NCBI RefSeq assembly: GCF_013248905.1
Contig: NZ_JABRVS010000001.1
Location: 3,782,001 to 3,846,000, forward strand
Reading direction: 5' to 3'
DNA: 64,000 nt
From: Shewanella sp. VB17
GTDB taxonomy: Bacteria > Pseudomonadota > Gammaproteobacteria > Enterobacterales > Shewanellaceae
Positions 17,024-26,604 of the stretch are shown one piece after another (the stretch's first letter is position 1; each line of letters starts with the position of its first letter). The position numbers and the translations under genes were made by a program. The notes below the pieces were generated by a model. It was not told where the DNA came from, did no database searches, and saw nothing but the letters and a program-made list of their open reading frames with translations.

Positions 17024-18619
17024 TTAAGCTTCTACGCCTTTACTGGCAAGAAACTCATCATAGGTTCCTTTGAAATCATTAATGCCATCGGTGCTTATCT
17101 CTATGATACGCGTAGCCAATGACGACACAAATGCCCGGTCATGACTGACAAACAGTAACGTACCTTCATACATTTCAAGGGCATTATTCAATGACTCGAT
17201 AGACTCCATATCCATGTGGTTGGTCGGCTCATCAAGCAACAAAATGTTCGGTTTTTGCATAATCAGCTTACCGAAAAGCATGCGACCTTTCTCACCACCA
17301 GATAATACTTTAACCGACTTTTTGATGTCATCTGAGCCAAATAGCATACGGCCTAAATAACCACGCACTGTTTGATCATCATCTTCTGGCTTACGCCATT
17401 GACTCATCCACTCGAACAAGTTCATGTCATTTTCAAAATCTGACTCATGATCCTGAGCATAATACCCAATCGCCGAGTTTTCAGACCATTGGATCGTGCC
17501 ACTATCTTGCGGAATATCGTGAACTAACGTGCGCAATAACGTGGTTTTACCAACACCGTTTTGACCAAGAATAGCAATACGCTCACCCACTTCAGCCATG
17601 ATATTTAAGTTGCTAAATAATGGGGTATCATCAAAACCTTTAGTCAATTCTTCAACAACAAGCGCATTACGGAACAATTTCTTTTCTTGCTCGAAGCGAA
17701 TAAACGGGTTCACACGGCTTGAGGCTTTAATATCATCAAGTTTAATCTTATCGATTAACTTGGCACGTGACGTTGCTTGTTTTGCTTTAGATGCGTTAGC
17801 AGAGAAGCGGGCCACGAAACCCTGAAGCTCAGCGATTTGGGCTTTCTTCTTCGCATTGTCCGACATCAAACGCTCGCGAGCTTGAGATGAAGCCATCATG
17901 TATTCGTCATAGTTACCTGGGAATACGCGTAACTCACCGTAATCCAAGTCAGCCATATGCGTACACACTGAGTTAAGGAAATATCTATCATGAGAAATGA
18001 TGATCATGGTGCTGTTACGTTGATTGAGCATCTCTTGTAACCAACGAATGGTGTCAATATCCAAGTTGTTGGTCGGCTCATCGAGTAGCAACACATCGGG
18101 ATCAGAAAACAACGCCTGAGCCAACAAAACACGCAATTTGAAACCCGGTGCTATTTCGCCCATTAGGCCAAAATGTTGCTCAACCGCAATACCAACACCC
18201 ATTAACAGCTCACCTGCACGAGATTCGGCGGTATAACCGTCCATTTCGGCAAATTCCATCTCAAGGTTAGCGACGGCAATACCGTCTTCTTCTGTCATCT
18301 CAGGTAGAGAGTAAATGCGGTCACGTTCCTGTTTCACTTTCCACAGTTCTGCATGGCCCATGATCACAGTATCGACGACGTTAAATTCTTCGTAGCCAAA
18401 CTGATTCTGGCTCAATTTACCCAAACGCTCATTCACATCAAGAGAAACGTTACCTCCACTAGGATCTAGATCGCCGGCAAGGATCTTCATAAACGTTGAC
18501 TTACCACAGCCGTTGGCGCCGATAAGACCGTAACGGTTACCACCGCCAAATTTAACTGAGATGTTTTCAAACAGTGGCTTAGCGCCAAACTGCATGGTGA
18601 TATTAGCTGTAGTGATCAA
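17024..18619 (-). CDS. ybiT: ABC-F ATPase YbiT
   Basis: ABC-F proteins are soluble twin-ATPases that act on the ribosome, not transporters. This one matches E. coli YbiT almost end to end: it begins MITTANITMQFGAKPLFENI, and both cassettes have Walker A (GANGCGKST and GQNGVGKTT), and Walker B followed by DEPTNNLDIDT or DEPTNHMDMES. The linker has the charged ARERLMSDNAKKKAQIAELQ helix. The first cassette's signature is APGFKLRV, diverged from LSGG as in YbiT; the second is VLSGGEKGR. The length of 531 residues is that of the family. It is a single gene, with a shared terminator at 16939. Confidence 0.95.
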   Translation of the reverse strand: MITTANITMQFGAKPLFENISVKFGGGNRYGLIGANGCGKSTFMKILAGDLDPSGGNVSLDVNERLGKLSQNQFGYEEFNVVDTVIMGHAELWKVKQERDRIYSLPEMTEEDGIAVANLEMEFAEMDGYTAESRAGELLMGVGIAVEQHFGLMGEIAPGFKLRVLLAQALFSDPDVLLLDEPTNNLDIDTIRWLQEMLNQRNSTMIIISHDRYFLNSVCTHMADLDYGELRVFPGNYDEYMMASSQARERLMSDNAKKKAQIAELQGFVARFSANASKAKQATSRAKLIDKIKLDDIKASSRVNPFIRFEQEKKLFRNALVVEELTKGFDDTPLFSNLNIMAEVGERIAILGQNGVGKTTLLRTLVHDIPQDSGTIQWSENSAIGYYAQDHESDFENDMNLFEWMSQWRKPEDDDQTVRGYLGRMLFGSDDIKKSVKVLSGGEKGRMLFGKLIMQKPNILLLDEPTNHMDMESIESLNNALEMYEGTLLFVSHDRAFVSSLATRIIEISTDGINDFKGTYDEFLASKGVEA

Positions 18620-18815
18620 GTATAAAATTCCGAATTTAGTTATGCGATGCGCGGCTATTTCAAAGGCCGAACCTTAGTCAGACTTGAGTATAAAACAAGC
18701 CGATGACACGAGTATGAATAGCCCACGCTAGATTAGGCGAAATCAAGCGCAAAATTATAGAGGAACAGGCCTAAATTATCAACTAACCTAGTCCTCCTTA
18801 TCAGACAAGATTTAT

Positions 18816-20133
18816 TTAGCAACGGCCCATCGCCACGATTTCACCTTCAGCCTTAAGAGCTGTAATAAAGGTTTGCTTCTGCTCAGGCAATACGCCTGCA
18901 ATAACCTCATCAATACCAAGCTGCTTTGCCACCGCATTGGCTGTTTTACGATTGTCCCCACTGAGCAATATAACGCGCTTACCCAATTTAACTAACGCTG
19001 ACATCCCCGCCTTGGCATCTGTTTTGATAGGATCGCTTATCGCGACAATCATGCTTAACTGACCACCTTGAGCAACATACACAGGGGTTTTTGCTTGCTC
19101 AGCAAACTGGTTAATTTCGGCTTTTAACTCATCTAAACCTAAAACATTCAGACTCTCCATCAAGTCTAGGTTCCCCACCGCCATTGAAGTGCCTTGAATC
19201 ATTCCATGTATTCCTCTTCCCAGCACGTTAGTGAACATCTTTGCCTCAAGCAGTGTCAATCCTCGTATTTTTGCCTCTTCCAATACTGCATTGGCCAATG
19301 GATGTTCAGAATGAAGCTCTAAACTCGCCGCCCTTATCAGTAACATCTCAAGTGTCAAACCAGTATTTGCCCCCTCGCTCTCGACAAAAGAAGTAAGCAA
19401 TATATCTGTCACCTAACGTTATCTCAGCGATTTCAACCTCTCGATCCCCATATCCTGTGATCTTCGTCGCTGTACTCGACTGTAATCCCAATAACCTTTG
19501 CACCGCTTCACTGGTTTTTCCTTTCGCCCTAAGCTCCAATGCATGACCTAAATTGATTAACCCTAAAATCATCACGCTTGCCTCAAAATAGACATGACGC
19601 GCTTCAGCAGGAAAAGCCTCTGGCATAATAACCACCAGCATAGAATAGAGCCAAGCTGAGGTCGTACCCAGTACAATTAAGGTATCCATATTGGCACTGC
19701 CCACCCTTAATGCTCGCCACATTCCTTGATAAAAATGCCCACCAGCGGTCACCAGTAGTAACAGTGTCGTCGCCCCAACCACTCCCCAGCCAAGTTGCTG
19801 CTCAGGACTGTTGACCGCCATTTCCCCCCCTAACAATCCCCAGATCATCATAGGAATACCTAAACCCAAACCCTGTACAGATTGCATGATACGAGTCCGG
19901 TATTCTTTGCTCTCATCTGCAACTTTTGTTTGTGCAGCTCGTTTCGCGTCCAAAATATGTTCACTTGCAAAGCCTACACTGGCAAGCGTTGCAACGGCTA
20001 AATCAATTGAAATGTTGCCTTCTACCTGTACCTGCTTATCTGCTAAATTAACTCTGGCTACAACATCATTGCGTTGATTAGGTTCTGTCGCAAAAGCCGC
20101 TTCTATTTTAGCGACACAACTTGCACAGTTCAT
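18816..20133 (-). pseudogene. copA: Decayed copper-exporting P-type ATPase
   Basis: The first part (20133 down to 19348) keeps the metal-binding MNCASCVAKIEAAF and the first membrane helices up to EVEIAEITLGD. There it jumps, out of frame, to VTDILLTSFVESEGANTG, the region after the phosphorylation site; the actuator domain (TGE), the CPC membrane helix and DKTGT are gone. The nucleotide-binding part (SEHPLANAVLEEAK, GRGIHGMIQG, LLSGDNRKTANAVA) follows and stops after GEIVAMGRC, just where GDGxND should begin. Even the first strand of the metal-binding domain is missing. The gene cannot make a pump. Confidence 0.92.
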
Positions 20134-20462
20134 TGTGTTATCATGATATCGGTCTGGTTAGTGCTGTACGTGGGGATAATGGTTACCGAGAATACGACAC
20201 ACCACAAGTCTCATCATTGACGTTTATTCATCACTGCCGTGATCTGGGCTTTTCACTGCTTGATTGTCGCTCACTACTAAACCTTAAGCTGAACCAACAT
20301 CGGGATGCTGAAGATGTTAAAGCATTAGCAAAAGAACACCTGAAACAGGTCAGCGATAAAGTGATCAAACTACAGATATTAGAAACTCAACTGGCTGAAT
20401 TAGTAAAAAGCTGTCAGGGAGGGCATCAACCAGACTGTGCGATTTTAAATGGACTATCTTAA
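20121..20462 (+). pseudogene. cueR: Remnant of the copper-responsive MerR-family regulator CueR
   Basis: The frame enters at DIGLVSAVRGDNGYREYDTP, the second part of the MerR DNA-binding domain, and continues through the dimerisation helix to SCQGGHQPDCAILNGLS. The two metal-binding Cys of CueR-type proteins are present. The N-terminal helix-turn-helix is missing, and the frame overlaps the truncated start of copA by 13 bases, so one deletion removed both gene starts and the divergent promoter. The only start is a TTG at 20121, inside copA sequence. Confidence 0.87.
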
Positions 20463-20518
20463 AAAGTACCATTAAAAGATAGCCTTAATAAAATAACCAT
20501 ACCGAGTAAACTGCTCAG

Positions 20519-22558
20519 TTACTGCTTTTTAAAATGTTGAGCATTAATCAATTTCAGTTTAGGGATATCATCTGCCGGAGTAAACCCGAAAATAGTGCCG
20601 TAAAAAGAGAGTTCAGCTTCCATTGCCGTCGCTTTATTTTTCGGATCTCTTAGCCGATAGTTTTCCCCATCAAAAGATAAGTAAGCAATCGGCACCCCTT
20701 TATTTTTAAGTGCCGTAAAAATACGTTTCGATTGTTTATTCTCTTTATGTGGCTCGTCACTTCCTTGGATCAATAATAACGGCTCTGTGAGCCCTGATAA
20801 ATTATACATAGGCGAACGTTTGATTAATTCATTCTCATTTTTGCCCATCAACAGCTCAACATAATGTGATTCAAATTTATTCAGATCTTCATTAAGTACA
20901 TCGATATCACTAATACCTGAGTAACTCACACCCGCTTTAAAAGTGTTATAAAAAGCCAAGACAGACAATACCGTAAGCCCACCGGCATTACGTCCCCTCA
21001 TCGCCAACTTAGTGCCATCTACCCAACCTTTATTCACCAGATAGCCTGCAGATCGAACCGCATCTTCTACATCAGCTTGTCCCCAGCGCCCATAAATACT
21101 ACGCCGATACTCTCGACCGAATCCTGAGCTACCACGGTAATTAAGATCCATCACCGCAAAGCCTCGGCTGGTCCAATACTGAATATCACGTCTAAACGCC
21201 AAGCTTGCCTTAGATGTTGGCCCTCTGTGCAACATAACCAATAATGGCGGGCGAGTGCCAGTGGGGGCAATAAAAGCCGGATTTTTAGGGCCATAAAAAT
21301 ACCCATATACTGGTTCTTTATTACCTGAATCAAAAATGATGCTCTTTGGCTGAGAGATGAAGTTGGGATTAAAAACCGGTAATTCTGGGGCGTAAACAAG
21401 CTCTGTGCCTCTGCCATTAATTTTATATATCCCCTTCTCAGGAGTGATCTTATCACCGATAAAATAGATCCCATTATCGCCTGCTATTAATTGAGATATT
21501 TCACCAAAATCGACGGCAATAGATTCAACCGCACCAGTATCGACATAAATTCGGATCAAAGAAACATCACCATTTCGTTGATAACTGGCAATAATAGTAT
21601 TGTCTGATTCGAAGGCGTAATTATGATTTCCAAGCTTCCAGTCCGGCACAGCAAACTCAGCATCGATATCTAATACATGCTCTATTTTACCATTGTCGCT
21701 GAGGCGATATATATTCCACCAGTTATTAAAATCAGCGACAAAATAAAGTTGCCCACTGGGACTGAATAAAGGCTGTGTTATGGCGCCCTGCAGCTCAGGA
21801 ATTAAGCGTTTAGGCTGCAAAATACCTCCCTTGGGATCAAGTGTGCCTATCCACAGTTCAGTGTTATCCCACGGCATATTAGGATGTTGCCAGCTAATCC
21901 AAGCCAATTGTGAATTATCGGGAGACACACGCGGTGAGGAATAAAAATCACGACCGGAGGTTAGCACTTCCCCACCATTGGCAAAATTTAAATTCAGCGC
22001 GACTAAACTAGAAACAGGCTCACCCTCACCACGGTGATCTTCTCTGATGCAAATAATACGCGAACCTTTAGAATAAGTGACACAGTCAGCGTGACGAGTC
22101 CCTGCACTGGTCAGAGGAACAGGTGCCTGATTTGGGGCTATTCTATACAGAAGTTGATCATCGGCTTTAGAAACAAACAAACTAGAACCAATACCAAGAA
22201 AAGGTGAGCCTCCGTATCCATTAACAGTCGATTTAACATCAAAATCAGCCTTCACCACATCAACAATATTATGGTCACTATCAAGGCGCTTAATACCCAC
22301 TTTCCCACCGAGTTCAGCTTGAGACTGAATAAAATAGAGTCCACCATTGACACTTTGTAGCTCGCCAAATTTATCTGCAGGCATCACGACATCTTGAGCG
22401 GTGATAGGAGAGCGCCAGCTACCATAAACCGCTATCTGACGACCACTTGTCTGGTCAATTTCTTGTTGAGGTGCTGCAGGCTCACAAGCTGTCAATAGTG
22501 ATAGTATTACGACACATATGAGATATAGCATCAATAAAGGGGGTTTCATCACGCTCAC
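20519..22558 (-). CDS. Prolyl-oligopeptidase-like (S9) lipoprotein lacking catalytic residues
   Basis: The 679-residue protein begins with a lipoprotein signal (LILSLLTAC-type: VILSLLTACEPA), has a beta-propeller of about 400 residues with DPP/TolB-like repeats, then an alpha/beta-hydrolase domain. The nucleophile motif reads GRNAGG instead of GGSAGG, with Asn524 in place of Ser; the catalytic Asp is kept (QGSDEP, Asp601); the His motif reads FDGENYRLR instead of FEGExHGFR, with Tyr634 in place of His. Each loss needs only one base change. The frame is intact, so it is a pseudoenzyme or a gene in early decay. Single gene on the minus strand; no partner visible. Confidence 0.87.
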   Translation of the reverse strand: MSVMKPPLLMLYLICVVILSLLTACEPAAPQQEIDQTSGRQIAVYGSWRSPITAQDVVMPADKFGELQSVNGGLYFIQSQAELGGKVGIKRLDSDHNIVDVVKADFDVKSTVNGYGGSPFLGIGSSLFVSKADDQLLYRIAPNQAPVPLTSAGTRHADCVTYSKGSRIICIREDHRGEGEPVSSLVALNLNFANGGEVLTSGRDFYSSPRVSPDNSQLAWISWQHPNMPWDNTELWIGTLDPKGGILQPKRLIPELQGAITQPLFSPSGQLYFVADFNNWWNIYRLSDNGKIEHVLDIDAEFAVPDWKLGNHNYAFESDNTIIASYQRNGDVSLIRIYVDTGAVESIAVDFGEISQLIAGDNGIYFIGDKITPEKGIYKINGRGTELVYAPELPVFNPNFISQPKSIIFDSGNKEPVYGYFYGPKNPAFIAPTGTRPPLLVMLHRGPTSKASLAFRRDIQYWTSRGFAVMDLNYRGSSGFGREYRRSIYGRWGQADVEDAVRSAGYLVNKGWVDGTKLAMRGRNAGGLTVLSVLAFYNTFKAGVSYSGISDIDVLNEDLNKFESHYVELLMGKNENELIKRSPMYNLSGLTEPLLLIQGSDEPHKENKQSKRIFTALKNKGVPIAYLSFDGENYRLRDPKNKATAMEAELSFYGTIFGFTPADDIPKLKLINAQHFKKQ

Positions 22559-22585
22559 CTTACGTTTCTTCCTTTTTATATTACC

Positions 22586-22798
22586 CTATTTCCTCCGAAA
22601 AGACCGCCGTTTAAACCAGTCAATAACAGATACTTGCCTATGTGTAGGCAAACCAAAAAAAATGCACACCCAAGGAGCCAATAAAGCATACCAAGGGATC
22701 ACAGAGGTATTCAGTCCACTAAACAACAGAAAAAAGAAGCCTACATAAATAATAATGACACCTAAAACCCCCACCAATAGCAGTAAGTATTTATTCAT
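22586..22798 (-). CDS. Small membrane protein
   Basis: Seventy residues with two hydrophobic segments: 3-26 (KYLLLLVGVLGVIIIYVGFF) and 33-49 (VIPWYALLAPWVCIFFG). The cytoplasmic end is basic (DWFKRRSFRRK). ATG 22798 gives MNKYLLL; another ATG at 22816 adds six residues. It is 27 bases upstream of the S9-like gene and may be in one transcript with it. I know no family. Confidence 0.5.
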   Translation of the reverse strand: MNKYLLLLVGVLGVIIIYVGFFFLLFSGLNTSVIPWYALLAPWVCIFFGLPTHRQVSVIDWFKRRSFRRK

Positions 22799-22887
22799 TT
22801 TATCTAACCAAATCATATTATTCTAGGTTTCATAATAATACATAGCCATTCAATTCAACGGATAATATTACATGACTTTCAGATCAA

Positions 22888-22911
22888 AAAAACGAGCCTA
22901 AGCTCGTTTTT
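22888..22911 (-). terminator. Terminator of the valine-catabolism operon
   Basis: AAAAACGAGC (22888-22897) pairs with GCTCGTTTTT around a CTAA loop. On the minus strand the stem ends in a T tract. It lies 32 bases after the stop of the last operon gene; the T tract on the plus strand makes it usable both ways. Confidence 0.85.
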
Positions 22912-22942
22912 ATCGATAGCCTGTATTTATTTAATCTACTTG

Positions 22943-23701
22943 TTAAATGCGGATCCCCCCATCGACTTCAAATACACGGCCATTGACATAGTCATTTTCA
23001 ATGATAAATTTAACCGTTGATGAGATTTCATTGGGTTGACCTAGTCGTCCAACTGGCACCATTTTTTCTAAACGTTCAAGCATTTCTGGCTTCATGGCAG
23101 CCGTCATATCAGTTTCAATGATCCCCGGCGCAACGGCGGCACTGCGGATATTGTAACGAGCGAGCTCTTTTGCCCAACCAACCGCCATGGCAGCAACCCC
23201 CGCTTTAGACGCTGAATAATTAGTCTGACCAACATTACCTGCTTTCGCTAAGCTAGAAATATTAATGATCACTCCTTCTTGCTTAGATTCGATCATGGCA
23301 GCTGCTGCTTCACGACCACAAAGAAAAGTACCGGTAAGGTTGACGTTAATCACGGCTTGAAACTGCTCAAATGACATACGGTCCGTTACCTTCCCCTCTT
23401 TGGCCTTAACCAACATGCCATCGAACAAGATACCCGCATTGTTAATCAACACATTAATTTTACCAAAATCTTCCATAATAAAACCAAAACCGGCCACCAC
23501 ATCTTCTTCATCGGTAATGTCAAACGCATACCCCTGAACTTCAGCTCTATCACCGAGATCGGCACAAGCACGTTCAAGTTTTTCTTGATCCACATCGATA
23601 AGCGCCAACTTAGCACCCGCTTCAGCTAAGTCCAGCGCCATCGCTAAACCAAGTCCGCCTGCCCCACCAGTGATGACGACAACCTTATCTTTTAAATCCA
23701 T
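22943..23701 (-). CDS. Short-chain dehydrogenase/reductase
   Basis: An NAD(P)-dependent reductase of the classical SDR type, 252 residues. It has TGGAGGLGLAMA (cofactor loop), NNAGILFDG, the catalytic Ser in INISSLAK, YSASKAG (Tyr/Lys) and PGIIETDM. The Asp after LALIDVD favours NAD+. ATG 23701 (MDLKDKVVVITGG) is the normal start; a longer frame back to 23791 overlaps mmsB. It is the last gene of the valine/isoleucine catabolism operon, only four bases from the mmsB stop, so it probably oxidises a hydroxyacyl-CoA of that pathway. Confidence 0.9.
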   Translation of the reverse strand: MDLKDKVVVITGGAGGLGLAMALDLAEAGAKLALIDVDQEKLERACADLGDRAEVQGYAFDITDEEDVVAGFGFIMEDFGKINVLINNAGILFDGMLVKAKEGKVTDRMSFEQFQAVINVNLTGTFLCGREAAAAMIESKQEGVIINISSLAKAGNVGQTNYSASKAGVAAMAVGWAKELARYNIRSAAVAPGIIETDMTAAMKPEMLERLEKMVPVGRLGQPNEISSTVKFIIENDYVNGRVFEVDGGIRI

Positions 23702-23705
23702 CGAA

Positions 23706-24623
23706 TTACCCTTTGTTTTTAATCTGTTGAAAATTAGTAAACTGTTCAAAAATACTGGAGAAATCTCGTGATCCATGACCTTGCTTTGCATGATTCACAT
23801 ATAAACTGCGCGCTAATGATCCCATTGGCGTACTGGAATTTGACCGCAATGCCGCCTCTTGAGATAAACCGAGATCTTTCACCATTAAATCCACCATAAA
23901 TCCACCTTGATAATCATTGGATGACGGTGCCATTGGCATGACATTGGGGCAAGGATTGTATTTCTCTAATGCCCAATTGCCGCCACTGCTTACTTTCATG
24001 ATTTCAGATAGTACGTTAGGATCCAAGCCATGAGCAATCCCCATTTGCAAAGACTCACTCGTGCCAAGCATTAACACTGACAGCAGCATATTATTGCATA
24101 TTTTAGCTATCTGACCTGCACCAGCAGCACCAGCATGAAAAATATTGGCCCCCATGTGCCCTAGCACTTCTTTTGCTTGTTCAAAAGCACTGTTTGTCCC
24201 CCCACAAATAAACGTCAGCGTGCCAGCCTCTGCACCAGCTGTTCCTCCAGATACGGGAGCATCGACACATTCTAGCCCTTTTTCAGTCGCAACCTTTGCC
24301 ACTAACTGAGCACTTGTGGCATCAATGGTAGAGCAGTCTATCAGTAAGGTTCCTTCAGCCACCACCTCAATCAAGCCTTTGTTTTCATCATCTCCAAGAT
24401 AAAGTGCACGCACATGCTCACCTGCTGGCAACATAGTGATCACCACATCAACACCTGCTACAGCATCACATGCACTGCTCGATGACAAGGCCCCAAGATC
24501 AGTCAGCGACCTCATCGCTTGAGGCACGAGATCGAACACTCGCACTGTTAATCCTGCCTTAACCAAATTGGCGGCCATGGGCGCCCCCATATGCCCTAAC
24601 CCAATAAATGCAACACTTGCCAT
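23706..24623 (-). CDS. mmsB: 3-Hydroxyisobutyrate dehydrogenase
   Basis: MmsB oxidises 3-hydroxyisobutyrate to methylmalonate semialdehyde with NAD+, a late step in valine breakdown. Residues 5-14 form the GLGHMGAPMA cofactor loop. The substrate motif DAPVSGGTAGAEAGTL and the catalytic Lys in GAGQIAKICNN are present. 305 residues is slightly longer than the usual 296-298, with extra residues at the C-terminus. It starts 28 bases after the hydrolase gene and feeds MmsA (27803-29308) in the same operon. Confidence 0.94.
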   Translation of the reverse strand: MASVAFIGLGHMGAPMAANLVKAGLTVRVFDLVPQAMRSLTDLGALSSSSACDAVAGVDVVITMLPAGEHVRALYLGDDENKGLIEVVAEGTLLIDCSTIDATSAQLVAKVATEKGLECVDAPVSGGTAGAEAGTLTFICGGTNSAFEQAKEVLGHMGANIFHAGAAGAGQIAKICNNMLLSVLMLGTSESLQMGIAHGLDPNVLSEIMKVSSGGNWALEKYNPCPNVMPMAPSSNDYQGGFMVDLMVKDLGLSQEAALRSNSSTPMGSLARSLYVNHAKQGHGSRDFSSIFEQFTNFQQIKNKG

Positions 24624-24651
24624 CTCACACTTCCTATCTTAAAAGTTTGAT

Positions 24652-25797
24652 TTAAAACACCTTTAATGGATGATCATTCTCTTCCCATGGTGATGCGAAC
24701 ATTTTATCAATCAAGGCCTGTGGAACATCTGTAACACTTTGGTAACGCCAGTTAGGCTGCCTATCTTTATCAATAAGTAACGCCCGTACGCCTTCTGAAA
24801 AATCCCCCACTGAGCAGCAATTAACACTCAAACCAAGTTCCAATGTAAACACCTCGGTTAAACTCAAATCTGTACCTAACGTGGCTTGTCGAAAGATGAG
24901 ATGCCAACTGATGGGGCTGCCGGACAAGAAGGTCTCCATTGGGCGAGCTAACCAAGAATCAGTAAAATCTGCCGTACTCACTCGTTCAACAATGTCACTT
25001 AAGGATCCCGCCATCAGGTCAGAAATCATGGCTTGCTCTGTCGCTAATTGAGAGTCAGATATGGTAATCATGACATTTTGCTCAAGTTGAACAAGTTCTT
25101 GAGTAAGTAGATCATGATTCACATTTGCATCACTACTCCATGGTAAAGTGGCCATGTGATCTAACATCGGCTCCTTGTCATCACTATTAAGATAATGATT
25201 GCCTATCCCCACATATTTGGCATCTGCAGCATTCATATTGTAGGCCGTTAAACCGAGAAACAAGCCGGTTTTCCCTGGCATACGGTTTAAAAAGTAGCTG
25301 CCACCTACATCAGGGTAAAGTCCAATACTGACTTCTGGCATCGCGATACGAGAGCGCTCTGTCACGACTCGATGGCTAGCACCGGCCATTAAACCAAGTC
25401 CACCGCCCATCACAATACCGTCCCCCCAGACCATCACAGGCTTACAAAAACTGTGCAGCAAGTAATCAAGTTGGTACTCATGTTTGAAAAAATCCACGGC
25501 CTCTTGAGTTAACTCCCCGACATTGTTCATCGATGCGTCGTAAATAGCACGGACATCACCACCAGCACAGAAACCTTTCTCACCAGCCCCATCGAGCATA
25601 ACAAGCGCGATATCATCGTCTAGTTGCCACGCTTTTAATTGCTGTATCATCGCTTGAACCATCTCAAGATTAAGCGAATTTAGCGCCTTTTCAACGTTCA
25701 ATGTAACGACACCAATTTGCTTACCAGACACAGTACCTAATGTTTGAAATACCACATGGTTGTTATTGACATTTTGCTTATACATTTGTGTATTCAT
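24652..25797 (-). CDS. 3-Hydroxyisobutyryl-CoA hydrolase-like (enoyl-CoA hydratase/isomerase family)
   Basis: This crotonase-fold protein of 381 residues has GEKGFCAGGDVRAIYD, GIVMGGGLGLMAGASHRV and MPEVSIGLYPDVGGSYFL, the pattern of the mitochondrial HIBCH family, which releases 3-hydroxyisobutyrate from its CoA ester. ATG 25797 overlaps the stop of the preceding gene (TAATG), so translation is coupled; an ATG 15 bases upstream is less likely. The C-terminal half holds the longer extension expected for this family. Its product is the substrate of MmsB, encoded next. Confidence 0.92.
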   Translation of the reverse strand: MNTQMYKQNVNNNHVVFQTLGTVSGKQIGVVTLNVEKALNSLNLEMVQAMIQQLKAWQLDDDIALVMLDGAGEKGFCAGGDVRAIYDASMNNVGELTQEAVDFFKHEYQLDYLLHSFCKPVMVWGDGIVMGGGLGLMAGASHRVVTERSRIAMPEVSIGLYPDVGGSYFLNRMPGKTGLFLGLTAYNMNAADAKYVGIGNHYLNSDDKEPMLDHMATLPWSSDANVNHDLLTQELVQLEQNVMITISDSQLATEQAMISDLMAGSLSDIVERVSTADFTDSWLARPMETFLSGSPISWHLIFRQATLGTDLSLTEVFTLELGLSVNCCSVGDFSEGVRALLIDKDRQPNWRYQSVTDVPQALIDKMFASPWEENDHPLKVF

Positions 25798-26570
25798 TAT
25801 GCGTTTTTCCAATTAGCACTGCGTTTATCCAGAAAAGCATTGACCCCTTCGGCCTGATCTTCTGTATCAAATAAGCCAACAAACAGCTCTCTTTCTAGTG
25901 GTAAGGCATGTGCCCTAGGCATATGCCGTCCAGCGTTAATAAGCTGCTTACAGACAGCTACACTGCTTGGGCTTTGCTTAGCCACTTTGACCGCCAATGC
26001 CATCGCAGCACTTAGAGATTGACCCGTCTCAACGACCTCTTCAACCAATCCCAAAGATTCAGCTTTATTAGCATCAAGTCGCTCTGCGCATAAAATCATC
26101 CGCTTTGCCCAGCCCTCACCAACCAAGGCGGTTAAATTTTGCGTCCCACCAGCACAGGGCAATAACCCCACAGAGGCTTCAGGCAAAGCCATTACAGCTT
26201 GAACCTCGGCGATACGAATATCGCACGCCAACGCCACCTCTAAGCCCCCCCCCATGGCATAGCCGTTGATGGCCGCAATAGAGACACCGCGAAATTGACT
26301 TAACGCCTCAAATGCCTCGCCGAAATGATTAGCCATCGAAGCGGCAACCCCCTTGTCGCCATCGGCAAACAAGCTAAGGTCGGCGCCAGCTGAGAAAAAT
26401 TTTTCCCCTTCTCCGGTGATCACCAAGGCATAAATATCCTTGTTATCATTAAGCTCAGCTACCTTGTTTTTTAGTGCTTGTAAACTCTTTTCTGTCCACG
26501 TATTGGCTGGCGGATTGTTCATGGTCAATATGGCCGTATTGCCTTCGAGACGTTGTGTTATTTCTGTCAT
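25797..26570 (-). CDS. Enoyl-CoA hydratase
   Basis: A 257-residue crotonase-family enzyme expected to hydrate methacrylyl-CoA (valine) or tiglyl-CoA (isoleucine). It has FFSAGADLSLFADG (oxyanion loop), AMGGGLEVALACDIRIA and ALPEASVGLLPCAGGTQNL. The second catalytic Glu position is in LPEASVGL; the first, usually Glu in NGxAxGGGxE, is GGGLEVAL. It sits between the acyl-CoA dehydrogenase and the hydrolase, the order of the pathway. Confidence 0.93.
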   Translation of the reverse strand: MTEITQRLEGNTAILTMNNPPANTWTEKSLQALKNKVAELNDNKDIYALVITGEGEKFFSAGADLSLFADGDKGVAASMANHFGEAFEALSQFRGVSIAAINGYAMGGGLEVALACDIRIAEVQAVMALPEASVGLLPCAGGTQNLTALVGEGWAKRMILCAERLDANKAESLGLVEEVVETGQSLSAAMALAVKVAKQSPSSVAVCKQLINAGRHMPRAHALPLERELFVGLFDTEDQAEGVNAFLDKRSANWKNA

Positions 26571-26604
26571 GAATACTTCCTTAACGAATAAACTTCTGTG
26601 CTAT

